Assembly (NCBI RefSeq): GCF_030684675.1
Contig: NZ_JAUXXZ010000031.1
Location: 38,047 to 102,046, forward strand
Reading direction: 5' to 3'
Origin: Daejeonella sp.
GTDB lineage: Bacteria > Bacteroidota > Bacteroidia > Sphingobacteriales > Sphingobacteriaceae
Length of the DNA: 64,000 nt
Shown: positions 28,101 through 36,153 of the stretch, in pieces
Numbering within the stretch: the stretch's first letter is position 1
Layout: each line of letters starts with the position of its first letter
Notes under the pieces: generated by a model
Database searches by the model: none
What the model saw: the letters and a program-made list of their open reading frames with translations, nothing else
What the model was told of the DNA's origin: nothing
Made by a program: the position numbers and the translations under genes

Positions 28101-29541
28101 CCATTGGTTTAAACATCTTACCCTCAATGCCCTGTAAGGTTAGAATAGGCAGATAAACAATTAGTATTATTATTTGTCCGAAAACAGCACTATTCATCAT
28201 TTTACTTGCTGATTTCTTGACCTCATCATCCATATTTGATTGGGTTAGGCGATTTACCATTGCATACCTGTTACCATGTGATATCTGATGCATTACAGCT
28301 TCCACTATAATAACGGCGCCGTCCACGATCAAACCAAAATCAAGTGCCCCTAAACTCATCAGGTTACCGCTTACCTTGAAGGTATTCATCAGAATAATTG
28401 CAAATAGCATTGCCAAAGGAATTACTGAAGCAACAAGCAAGCCTGCCCGGAAGTTGCCAAGAAAAAGCACCAGGATAAAGACAACAATCAAAGCTCCTTC
28501 AAGCAAATTTTTCTCTACCGTAAAAATGGCATTGTTTACCATTTTTGTCCGGTCAAGAAATGGCTCAATAATTACCCCTTCAGGCAGTGTTTTTTGAATT
28601 ATGGCAATTCTCTCTTTAACATTTTTAATTACCTTACTGCTATTGGCATCTTTAAGCATCATTACAACAGCTCCCGAAACTTCACCTTCATCATTATAGG
28701 TCATAGCCCCGTATCGTGTGGCATATCCGATATTGATTTCAGCTACATCCCTGATGAATATAGGCGAACCACTTTCTGTGTTTTTTATACTGATACTTTC
28801 AATATCTTCTTTTGAGCCAATAAGACCTTCAGATCGGATAAAAAGTACAGTAGGTCCTTTTTCAATGTAAGCTCCACCTGTATTTTGATTACCTTGTTCA
28901 AGTGCATTGAAAACATCATGAATGGTAATATTAAAGGATTGTAATTTATTGGGGTCAACCGTTACTTCATATTGTTTTAGCTTTCCTCCGAAACTGCTTA
29001 CTTCAGCAACTCCTTCAACACCAAGTAATTGGCGCCTTACAATCCAGTCCTGAATGGTTCTGAGTTCAGTTTCATCATATTTGTTTTCATAGCCTTTTTC
29101 CGGCCTCACCACATACTGATAAATTTCGCCAAGTCCAGTGGAAATCGGACCTAATTCAGGTGTTCCTATACCCGGAGGAATTATTGTTTGTACTTGCTGA
29201 AGCCGCTCAGCAACTTGTTGCCTTGCCCAGTAAACATCTATTTCATCATTAAAGACAATGGTTACCAGCGAAAGACCAAATCTTGAAAAGCTTCTGATCT
29301 CTTTTATTCCTTTGATATTACTGTTTGCCTGCTCGATTGGAAAGGTTACCAATCGTTCAATATCTGTTGCACCGAATGAAGGGGCAACGGTGATAACCTG
29401 AACCTGATTATTTGTAATATCAGGAACGGCATCAATCGGTAGTTTTGTTGTTTGGCAGCCACCATAGACAATAAGCCCGATGACAAACAGTCCTACAATG
29501 AGTTTATTCCTGACGGAAAACTCTATAATTGCGTTTAACAT
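25189..29541 (-). CDS. CusA/CzcA heavy-metal RND pump fused to a TolC-like outer-membrane channel
   Basis: 1450 residues: an RND pump of about 1040 residues followed by an outer-membrane efflux protein. The pump part has the heavy-metal-family proton-relay motif GALDFGLIVDGAVIIVE with D401, D407 and E414, matching the essential acidic residues of CzcA. The fusion partner starts near residue 1065 with ISLQAAIDTALKNNLSVKNEKLKAEY, the usual TolC/CzcC opening. A hydrophobic, signal-like stretch (about 1040-1062) remains at the junction. One polypeptide would thus supply both the inner-membrane pump and a periplasm/outer-membrane channel. Such fusions are known in Bacteroidota. Cu/Ag or Zn/Co/Cd are the possible substrates. 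Confidence 0.93.
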   Translation of the reverse strand: MLNAIIEFSVRNKLIVGLFVIGLIVYGGCQTTKLPIDAVPDITNNQVQVITVAPSFGATDIERLVTFPIEQANSNIKGIKEIRSFSRFGLSLVTIVFNDEIDVYWARQQVAERLQQVQTIIPPGIGTPELGPISTGLGEIYQYVVRPEKGYENKYDETELRTIQDWIVRRQLLGVEGVAEVSSFGGKLKQYEVTVDPNKLQSFNITIHDVFNALEQGNQNTGGAYIEKGPTVLFIRSEGLIGSKEDIESISIKNTESGSPIFIRDVAEINIGYATRYGAMTYNDEGEVSGAVVMMLKDANSSKVIKNVKERIAIIQKTLPEGVIIEPFLDRTKMVNNAIFTVEKNLLEGALIVVFILVLFLGNFRAGLLVASVIPLAMLFAIILMNTFKVSGNLMSLGALDFGLIVDGAVIIVEAVMHQISHGNRYAMVNRLTQSNMDDEVKKSASKMMNSAVFGQIIILIVYLPILTLQGIEGKMFKPMAQTVAFALLGAFILSVTYIPMMSAWFLSKKVKHKPNLSDRVMYRIERWYQNLLSKILRFPKAVLGTVIVLFITAVFILSRLGGEFIPALEEGDFAVDTRVLTGSNLNTTIESTTKAAHILKTQFPEVLKVVTKIGSGEVPTDPMPMEASDMMVILKDKEEWTSAETFNELAEKMGKALQDVPGITTGFQYPVQMRFNELMTGARQDVVLKIFGEDLDTLARYAGNLGKIVNTVKGSQDLFIEPVTGMPQIVIEYNRATIAQYGLKISDINKVVNTAFSGQSTGLIFEGEKRFNLVVRLNTERRKDLEDVRNLLIPTPQGSNIPLYQLAKVEIKDGPNQIQREDAKRRIVVGFNARGRDVQSIVNELQLKVDEQIKLPVGYYITYGGAFENLNAAKQRLMIAVPVSLLLIFLLLFFAFNSVKHGLIIYTAIPLSAIGGIFFLALRGMPFSISAGIGFIALFGVAVLNGIVLIAEFNRLKASGLKNLNRIVLMGTKIRLRPVMMTAFVASLGFLPMALSSGAGAEVQKPLATVVIGGLMIATLLTLFVLPILYIIFEKTGKSKVSKIPAALLLVIVFSGILEANGQERISLQAAIDTALKNNLSVKNEKLKAEYQQKLISSSANVPQANLSTEFGQINSIYNDNRFGLSQSFSFPTVYSNQKKVLNEEWKASVLSVSLKEAEIKRAVSQIYHSIVILREKEKLLLQADSIYSEFVKKANLRFKTGESNVLEKATAQSQRGGIFLQLKSLQEEIQLAKLQLQLVLNTTNRFEPIVNSLRIDLPVMVSSQALEEHPLLKITDQQKIITAANTTLERSKMLPDLSLGYFNTSIQGTGADNTLYSPSKRFNSGHIGIGIPIFAGAQKARVNASRVREMIADNEYQNQLQTIENQYESAQSQYESYLEAANYFEKNSLPEAKTISETADKQFINGDINYLDWVMLNNQAIVIRNNYLDIIKALNESIINLNYLGSKQ

Positions 29542-29624
29542 ATATTGTATTGTTTAACAATTTATTGATAATAAAAATGTACCAGCTCTTAATTTAGAGT
29601 GGTAAAAGAATTTTATAAAATTGT

Positions 29625-30011
29625 TTAACAGAATTTAGGCGGCTGCCAGATATTGGAAAGGTAGGTCGAATTAAAACAGATATTCTCCCGGAGATTATAT
29701 TCATTCAAATCAATTACTACAGGTTTAATAAGTGTCAGGATAGTGGGATTGTGAATAAATGTTAATACGATACTGTGTACAGAACCTTCATGAGATTTGA
29801 ACGGAAGACGCATATCCTTGTCATGGTCGGCATATTTTACATCATTATTAGTGTAATGCATGACCAGAAATCCCCAGAATGTTGTTCCCTGATTCAATGA
29901 TTTATGTTCATTGAAATGCTCCAGAAGCAATGGCAATTTCAGCATCTGGTTAAACTCTGTGGAAGAGACCAGATAAGCAGAAAGAAGCAATATGGAAAGC
30001 ATTTTTTTCAC
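29625..30011 (-). CDS. Small exported protein heading the metal-efflux operon
   Basis: 128 residues, with a short N-terminal hydrophobic signal (KKMLSILLLSAYLVSS). It contains several His residues (LLEHFNEHKS, VMHYTNND, DHDKDM, SHEGS) and a C-terminal Cys. It lies 83 bp upstream of the pump gene in the same direction. I recall similar small proteins next to CusA-type genes in Bacteroidota, but no function is established that I can name. His richness and position suggest a periplasmic metal-binding or sensing accessory; this is inference. Confidence 0.7.
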   Translation of the reverse strand: MKKMLSILLLSAYLVSSTEFNQMLKLPLLLEHFNEHKSLNQGTTFWGFLVMHYTNNDVKYADHDKDMRLPFKSHEGSVHSIVLTFIHNPTILTLIKPVVIDLNEYNLRENICFNSTYLSNIWQPPKFC

Positions 30012-30109
30012 AATATAAAAGTATGGAAATATTACCTGGTTTTCAGATTATTAATCTATACGATAAGGTGTTTCTTAAAAAAAATGAATAAAATCCTAAT
30101 CCATCACAA

Positions 30110-33019
30110 TTATTCAGGAACAATACCTTCAGATACTTTGCTATTTAAATTTCCCATTCTCGATTTTAACTCATCTGCTTTAATTCCATTTCCTTCAGCT
30201 TCATAAAAGATGATGAGTTTTCTGAGTGCTTTGAAATTATAGTAATTATGGGTTACAGACTTTTCATAACTTTCAAGAGTTCCTGGTTTATCAGATTGTG
30301 ACTCCAAGATCAGTCCTTTTGTATAATAGTAATCTGACATAAAAAAGGAGTTACCTTTTGGGACTATTGCTTGAAATACCTCTTCGGCAACCAGGGGATT
30401 CCTGCTTGAATTCAATAATCGCACAAATCGTAACTTATCAGTCTCCCTGAGATTTCTTAAACTATTTTTATATAAAGCTTTAATATATACATCGCTACTA
30501 TCCTTTTTGCCCAATTCATGGTAGAGATCTGCAAGTCTTAAATTGAAATCTGCTCTTGAATTTCCTGACGCAGCAAGAATTCGTTGCGCTTCTTTTATGG
30601 TTGAAATAGCAATCTCATACTGCCTTATTTCAAACAGTGCATCTGCATAAATGTTTCTGTATTCATAGTTCTGAGGCTTCTGCTCAACAAGACTCTTCAA
30701 TATATTAACAGATCCGGAATAGCCTAATTCAGATCTTAATACAGCTGAAAATGCAATGGCATCATTCCTTTGATCTCTCAAATAGGTTGAGATTATTGCA
30801 CCGTTTTTTCCATATTGGTCGGCACTCTCAATGGCTTCAGCGATCATGCCGTTGCTTTTATACATTTCTCTCAGGGCTCTGTTGATATCCGACAACTCCT
30901 GATAATCATCTTCAAGATCAAAGGCTTTATTCAAAAACTTTGCTTGTTCCTGTATAGCAGTTTTTTGTTCAATCTCATTTACCGCCTGCTGTGCAGCACG
31001 GAGTTCTGAATAGGCAACATATATAGGGGCGTAACCGGGATTGATCAATTCGGCCTTTTTAATCCATTCTTCTGCTGCCTTGAAATTTTTCGCCTCCAGA
31101 TTTAGTGTAGCTTCAGCAAGATAAATAGGTAGGTATTTCTGATCAAATTGTAAGGCAGTATCCAGGTATGCGAATCCAAGTTCCTTATTTCTTTGCTTAA
31201 CATTGTTACTCAGATTCAGATAGATTTGAGACCAATTACTTGCCATTGCTTGTTTGTCTCCTGCAAGATAAGCTCTTTCCTTTTTAACGAGTTGATCTAT
31301 GAAACGGTACATTTCCGGATCCTTGCTTTTAAGGTCTGAAGTGGTATTCATAGATTTAAAGTCCAGAGGATGGACTTTTACAGGCTCAAAATAGGCCGGA
31401 TAGGTCTGGGCAAAGTATTCGCTTTCATTATTCTGAGAATAGTAATCAAGTGTGCGTTTCTCCTTCATCGCTTTATAATACAAAGCTCTTATGGACCGAT
31501 TTTCCGAATCTGTTAATACCCTGCCATGAAACAGGTGAACATATTCATGAAGGATCACATTTCGCTCCATAAATGCCCCCCGTTCTACGTATTCAATAGC
31601 TGCAGCACCACTCCCAACTCCCCGGATATCCATCCATTGTCTGTTATCAAAAGTGGTCATAAACCGGAAGTATGGAGCATTCATTGTTATGGCCAGATCC
31701 TTATGCAGTGGTGGAATCCGGAATGAGTTATTTTGTCTCGAAAGGAAAGGAAAATAGACTACAGATGTGTAAAGCTGGTTCCACGCCATTGCTTTTATTC
31801 CGTCGCCGGGATAATAACTAACATCAGGAAAAACTTTTTGAAAGTTATCGATATCGCTGATCTTTGTGTTGTTTAGTTCATTAGTGATAGAATCAAAGCT
31901 TGAAAGATATCCAATGCGCTTTGACTTAATTACTGCCGATAAGCCATTATGAGCAGGCCCGTAGTGCTTTTTCCTTTCCAGTATTTCTCTGAAAATATGT
32001 TCAGCTGAATCCAAGCGGATATTCCTGTCAATCTCATAGGCAATATAATAAAGTGAAGCTTTGTGCAATCGTGGTAATACCGATGTAGGGTATTGCTTTT
32101 CTGTTTTATTTATTAATTCAATTGCCTGGGGTATTTGTTTCTGTCGAACCAGATCATCGCTCTTTTCTAAGGCTTTCCGAATCAGCTCATCATCCTTCTC
32201 AGCATAATCAGCATAAGTTAAATTGGTATGCCCGTTACCCCAATGCCAGTGGGTTTGATAATGTAATGGATTAATGGCTAACGCCAGTTCCCACTGAGCG
32301 GCCATTGCATTCAATTGCCGGGCATCAATCCTTCTCCAAATGGCATAGCCATAGCTGAAACGGGCATCGGCATTAAACGGGTCTAATTCAAGTGATTTCC
32401 TTAGCGGAGATTCTGCAAGTTCGGGCTGCTGATCCCAGAAAAAGACGTCCGCTTCAAGTAAATAAGCTCCCGCACTTTTAGGATTTGTCTTCATGATGCT
32501 TTTGGCGATTGCAAGAGCATCCTTGTATTTTTTTTGCAATAACTTCGCCCTTCCAAGTGTCAATAGTAATTTTTCAGATGTTTTCTTTTTCAGAGCCTTA
32601 TCACAAATCCCTACAGCTTCCTGTAAACGCCAGGCTTGAATTTCCAGCCCTGCTTTCAATAATATCGCATGTTCGTTCCCGGATTGTTTATTTAGTACTT
32701 CATGAACCAGAACTTCTGCTTTTTTAAATTCATTACGTATAATGTGGTATTCTGCAGACATGAGCTGATATTCGCTTGTTGCAGGTTTGAATCGGTTAAT
32801 TGCCAGACTGGCCTCTTCCCACATTCCCAGTTCGATCATTCTTTGTATGAGCGGGACTTTCTTTTTCTGCGGATCTGAAAGGGCGCTTAATAGCTGCTTT
32901 TTGTATTTATGCAATTCCTTTGTTGCCGATATTACACTATCAGGATTGATCGGTTGCCCAAAAGTTATCAGGGTATTCAGACTCAGTATGCAAGCCATAT
33001 AAACACGCATTACTTTCAT
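30110..33019 (-). CDS. Exported TPR protein with a gluzincin-type zinc metallopeptidase motif
   Basis: 969 residues with a Sec signal (CILSLNTLITFGQP). TPR-like helical repeats occupy about 30-350 and 590-950. Between them is a peptidase-like domain with HEYVH at H491-E492-H495 and, 39 residues later, NNESEYFAQTYPAYF, whose E534 is in the usual place of the third zinc ligand of gluzincins. This pattern predicts a periplasmic or surface zinc protease or a close derivative. Its start codon is only 2 bp after the stop of the hemerythrin-domain gene, so translation is probably coupled. The physiological substrate cannot be read. Confidence 0.75.
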   Translation of the reverse strand: MKVMRVYMACILSLNTLITFGQPINPDSVISATKELHKYKKQLLSALSDPQKKKVPLIQRMIELGMWEEASLAINRFKPATSEYQLMSAEYHIIRNEFKKAEVLVHEVLNKQSGNEHAILLKAGLEIQAWRLQEAVGICDKALKKKTSEKLLLTLGRAKLLQKKYKDALAIAKSIMKTNPKSAGAYLLEADVFFWDQQPELAESPLRKSLELDPFNADARFSYGYAIWRRIDARQLNAMAAQWELALAINPLHYQTHWHWGNGHTNLTYADYAEKDDELIRKALEKSDDLVRQKQIPQAIELINKTEKQYPTSVLPRLHKASLYYIAYEIDRNIRLDSAEHIFREILERKKHYGPAHNGLSAVIKSKRIGYLSSFDSITNELNNTKISDIDNFQKVFPDVSYYPGDGIKAMAWNQLYTSVVYFPFLSRQNNSFRIPPLHKDLAITMNAPYFRFMTTFDNRQWMDIRGVGSGAAAIEYVERGAFMERNVILHEYVHLFHGRVLTDSENRSIRALYYKAMKEKRTLDYYSQNNESEYFAQTYPAYFEPVKVHPLDFKSMNTTSDLKSKDPEMYRFIDQLVKKERAYLAGDKQAMASNWSQIYLNLSNNVKQRNKELGFAYLDTALQFDQKYLPIYLAEATLNLEAKNFKAAEEWIKKAELINPGYAPIYVAYSELRAAQQAVNEIEQKTAIQEQAKFLNKAFDLEDDYQELSDINRALREMYKSNGMIAEAIESADQYGKNGAIISTYLRDQRNDAIAFSAVLRSELGYSGSVNILKSLVEQKPQNYEYRNIYADALFEIRQYEIAISTIKEAQRILAASGNSRADFNLRLADLYHELGKKDSSDVYIKALYKNSLRNLRETDKLRFVRLLNSSRNPLVAEEVFQAIVPKGNSFFMSDYYYTKGLILESQSDKPGTLESYEKSVTHNYYNFKALRKLIIFYEAEGNGIKADELKSRMGNLNSKVSEGIVPE

Positions 33020-33021
33020 AA

Positions 33022-33476
33022 TTACTCTGACTTGGGGCTTAGTTTTGAATTTTTAAGTTTTAAATAATCTCCGACTAAAATTGAAGCAGGGAATAAAACT
33101 TCTTCTTCGATTTTTGCATGTTTATAAACCTCTTTTTCGAGGTCAATGATTTCAGGATATTGCTGATTGGTATCTGCCTGCTTCATTTCATCCAGAAAAG
33201 CTTCGATCAGTTGATGCTCAGCACTCATATGGTTTAACTGAGATTTTAATTTTTCTGTTAATGCGATCACATTTTTAGTTTGTTCAGGTATTTTTCCATT
33301 AGTTAATTGGAGGAGCATTCCCAAAGGAGGCAATACATAATCTTTTTCTTCATTAATTGATGCTGCATCAAATTGTAAAGTTTTTTTGCAGCCAGGCCCG
33401 TACTGTCATTGACGGAAGTAATTTTATGAAGCTTTTCAAGAAGGTAATCATGCTCTTTCTTTATTGAGGCAGGCAC
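33022..33476 (-). pseudogene. Hemerythrin (HHE) domain protein, broken by a frameshift
   Basis: Two frames together encode one HHE-domain protein. The first frame, from about 33476 (GTG; no ATG available), reads EVPASIKKEHDYLLEKLHKI and then LYNLMQHQ. The second frame continues NEEKDYVLPPLGMLLQ through HMSAEHQLIEAF and HAKIEEEVLFPAS. The join is near 33355: restoring one base (TT to TTT) would give MQHQFNEEKDYVLPPLG, the expected continuous family sequence with its iron ligands. As given, the gene would yield only a truncated product. The frame upstream is open to the amidase stop at 33519 and shares its phase, so the true start is unclear. A sequencing error or a recent mutation are both possible. 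Confidence 0.75.
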
Positions 33477-33518
33477 TTCCGGTTTTCCTGAAAATGTTGA
33501 TACTGAGTTTTTATTCTC

Positions 33519-34202
33519 TTATTTCTTTATGGCACCTTTTATATCCAGATCTTTTATTTTTTCCCTTATATTGCTCATAAACTCATCACCCGGATCAGTT
33601 TTATTTGTCAGGTAATTCGGATCTTTCTCTTTCCAAAGTGGATGACCAATAAATGATTTGTATTCATGGTGCCCGATCACATATTCAATATTATATTTTT
33701 TCTTAAGGTACCTGATCAATGCAACATTTGCTTCCAGTTGTTCTTCAGTTAATGGAGAATTACTGCCACCCACATTTTCTACGCCGATGGCACAATAGTT
33801 AAGTCCTATGGTATGACGGGCGAAGGCAGTTTCAGGCAATTGTCTGAAAATGACTCCATCACGATCTACGAGAAATTGTGCGGCCACATTTAAACTGCTT
33901 GCCCCTGCAATTCCACTTCTGGCACCGGGCAGGAGGGCAGGATTCATTACATCAAATGATTGTTCAAGGGTAGGGATAGCGGTCCAGTGGAGCACAATCA
34001 TTCTGGGAACAATAGTGGCAGAGTCCTGAATTATTCCATGACGTTCTTTCAGGTATTCAACCGAGAGTTTTTTTCGCAGTTCATCAAATACGACAGGTTT
34101 ATTAAAGGTTCTGAACGTTTGGGCAAAGGCCATATTTGTTTGCATGCCCGAGCTAAAAATGGTTAGCAGCAGCAGAATTGATGTTCTAAGATTTAGTTTC
34201 AT
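33519..34202 (-). CDS. Exported N-acetylmuramoyl-L-alanine amidase (Amidase_2 type)
   Basis: 227 residues. A Sec signal ends near NMAFAQ. The zinc-amidase core is complete: H72 in IVLHWTA, RHTIGLNYCAIGVENVG, IGHHEYK and KTDPGDEF, which provide the His/His/Asp-type metal ligands and catalytic residues of Amidase_2 (AmpD/T7 lysozyme-like) enzymes. It would cleave the amide between N-acetylmuramic acid and the peptide stem in the periplasm. It is the first gene of the minus-strand run that continues with the hemerythrin-domain and TPR-peptidase genes, and diverges from the DUF5009 gene. Confidence 0.9.
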   Translation of the reverse strand: MKLNLRTSILLLLTIFSSGMQTNMAFAQTFRTFNKPVVFDELRKKLSVEYLKERHGIIQDSATIVPRMIVLHWTAIPTLEQSFDVMNPALLPGARSGIAGASSLNVAAQFLVDRDGVIFRQLPETAFARHTIGLNYCAIGVENVGGSNSPLTEEQLEANVALIRYLKKKYNIEYVIGHHEYKSFIGHPLWKEKDPNYLTNKTDPGDEFMSNIREKIKDLDIKGAIKK

Positions 34203-34335
34203 CCCTTTTTTAAAATATTCCGGTTAATTTATTATAAATGTAATACTATCGGTCTAAATAATCAGGGCTAATTCTTTACTTTAGTAAACCGTTATCCCGA
34301 TTTGTTTGTCCAGAAATCCAATTTATGATTATTAT

Positions 34336-35562
34336 ATGATATCAAGTGTCCCTGAAAACCAGTTAGAGAACCCCAAACCAAGTTTCACCGCACAGCGTAT
34401 ATCCTCCATCGATATTTTAAGGGCTATTACGATGGTATTCATGATCTTTGTTAACGATTTCTGGTCATTGACTGATATCCCGGAAGGGTTGAAACACGTA
34501 AAACGAGGGGTAGATGGAATAGGTTTTTCAGATGTAATTTTCCCCGCTTTTCTGTTTATTGTGGGACTTTCATTACCATACGCTATTGATAACAGGATTA
34601 AAAAAGGTGATAGTACTGCCGGAATAGTTCAGCATATTTTATTCAGGACTGTTGCCTTATTAGTAATGGGTGTGTTTCTTGTTAACGGTGAAACTGTTAA
34701 CGCTGCAGCGATGGGAATCCCCGCCTGGCTCTGGTATCCGCTAAGCTGCTTCTGTTTTATTTTAATTTGGAATACCTATTCAAGTAAAGTCAATAAAGCC
34801 CTGGAAAATATCCTGAAGATTTCCGGCATCATTACTTTGATAATTTTAGCTTATTATTATCGCGGTGGGGAGAATGGAGATGTTCTTTTCGCGAGCCAAT
34901 GGTGGGGTATTCTTGGTTTAATAGGCTGGGCTTACCTTGCCGGTGCCCTGGTTACCTTATTCTCAAGAAATAATTTCTATGCGCTTCTGTCTGCCTGGAT
35001 TTTCTTTTGTGTATTGAGCATGGTAAATAAAGCAGGTTTGATTCCCGGAAGTATATCAGCATATATTCCTGGAGCTATTTTGGGAGGTACCTTGCCCGCA
35101 CTGACAATGGGAGGGGTTTTAACTTCCTATGTATTCAGGCATTATGTTAAAATAAATGAGCGATGGAGGCTCACCCTGATATTTCTGATTTCATCATCGG
35201 TTTTAATAGGTTTATCGATAATAACCCGCCCATATTGGGGCCTTGCTAAGCTAGGTGCTACCCCTTCATGGCTATTTCTTTGTTCAGCCTTTACTTTAAT
35301 GGCCTTTACCCTGATCTATTGGGTAGCGGATGTCTGGAAAAAGAGCAAGTGGTTCGATATCATAAAACCTGCAGGCACCGATACCCTGCTTTGTTATCTG
35401 ATACCTTATTTTGCTTATGCTATCGTCAGAATCACCGGATTAAAACTTCCGGATCTTCTTTTGACAGGAGGATTAGGCTTATTGAAGTCGTTTTGTTTCG
35501 CACTTTTATGTGTATTGATTACCCGTTCCCTGAATCGGATTTGTTTGAAACTTAAAATTTAG
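34336..35562 (+). CDS. DUF5009 / HGSNAT-like membrane acyltransferase
   Basis: About 408 residues from the ATG at 34336 (a TTG at 34306 is possible but less likely). Roughly 10-12 membrane helices. The N-terminal block RISSIDILRAITMVFMIFVND, with the downstream FSDVIFPAFLFIVGLSLPYA, is characteristic of the family containing heparan-alpha-glucosaminide N-acetyltransferase and bacterial DUF5009 proteins. In eukaryotes this enzyme moves acetyl from cytosolic acetyl-CoA to glucosamine ends across the membrane. A similar transmembrane acylation of amino sugars would fit a window with amino-sugar-type enzymes, but the bacterial reaction is not established. Confidence 0.8.
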   Translation: MISSVPENQLENPKPSFTAQRISSIDILRAITMVFMIFVNDFWSLTDIPEGLKHVKRGVDGIGFSDVIFPAFLFIVGLSLPYAIDNRIKKGDSTAGIVQHILFRTVALLVMGVFLVNGETVNAAAMGIPAWLWYPLSCFCFILIWNTYSSKVNKALENILKISGIITLIILAYYYRGGENGDVLFASQWWGILGLIGWAYLAGALVTLFSRNNFYALLSAWIFFCVLSMVNKAGLIPGSISAYIPGAILGGTLPALTMGGVLTSYVFRHYVKINERWRLTLIFLISSSVLIGLSIITRPYWGLAKLGATPSWLFLCSAFTLMAFTLIYWVADVWKKSKWFDIIKPAGTDTLLCYLIPYFAYAIVRITGLKLPDLLLTGGLGLLKSFCFALLCVLITRSLNRICLKLKI

Positions 35563-35827
35563 CTGTTTAAGAGGATATTTGTCAAATATAGACAGAACAG
35601 AAGCGGCGAAACCGGCATTGTAACAAAAGCGTAACGATTTTATGACTTTTAAAAGATTAATTGCAATAAGGCGGCTTATTCAATTTTTTTTCATAGAATT
35701 ATAGATTCGTTTATGGCAGCATTATTTCCATGATATAAAACCGATTTTCCGGGGTTTCAATGGCAAACATTTTCTGAATACAAATCCTTTTTTAATTAAT
35801 TTTTTAGATACTAACACAGGTAAAATT

Positions 35828-36130
35828 ATGAGTAAAACAAACACACACGAGATTCTTCAAAGTGCGGCATTCAAGAAACTTGTTAAAAACAGATGGAATA
35901 TATCTCTATCGTTCACATTCGTCATGCTTTTTGTTTACATAGGTTTTTTACTTTTAGTGGCTTATGATAAAGACTCCCTTAAAATGCCTATTGGTGAATC
36001 TCTTAATTTAGCAATTGTTGTTGGTTTAGGGATTATTTTGTTTTCCTGGTTAATTACAGGAGCATATGTTTATTGGGCAAACAATTATTATGATGAAGCC
36101 GTAAAGGAAATCAAAAAAGAAATTATCTAA
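35828..36130 (+). CDS. yjcH: DUF485 membrane protein, YjcH-like partner of acetate symporter
   Basis: 100 residues with two membrane helices (about 29-52 and 66-88), an N-terminal SAAFKKLVKNRW block and YYDEAVKEIKKE at the end, which match DUF485/YjcH proteins. It begins 24 bp before the symporter gene in the same operon, as yjcH does with actP in Escherichia coli. Its molecular job is not known; it is presumed to be a small subunit or assembly partner of the symporter. Confidence 0.88.
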   Translation: MSKTNTHEILQSAAFKKLVKNRWNISLSFTFVMLFVYIGFLLLVAYDKDSLKMPIGESLNLAIVVGLGIILFSWLITGAYVYWANNYYDEAVKEIKKEII

Positions 36131-36153
36131 ATATCTATACATCTATAAAATAT

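Noticed and set aside
25189..29541. Misassembly or missed stop between pump and channel genes
   Set aside because: RND-OMF fusions of this length are a known arrangement in Bacteroidota, and the frame is continuous without low-quality signs.
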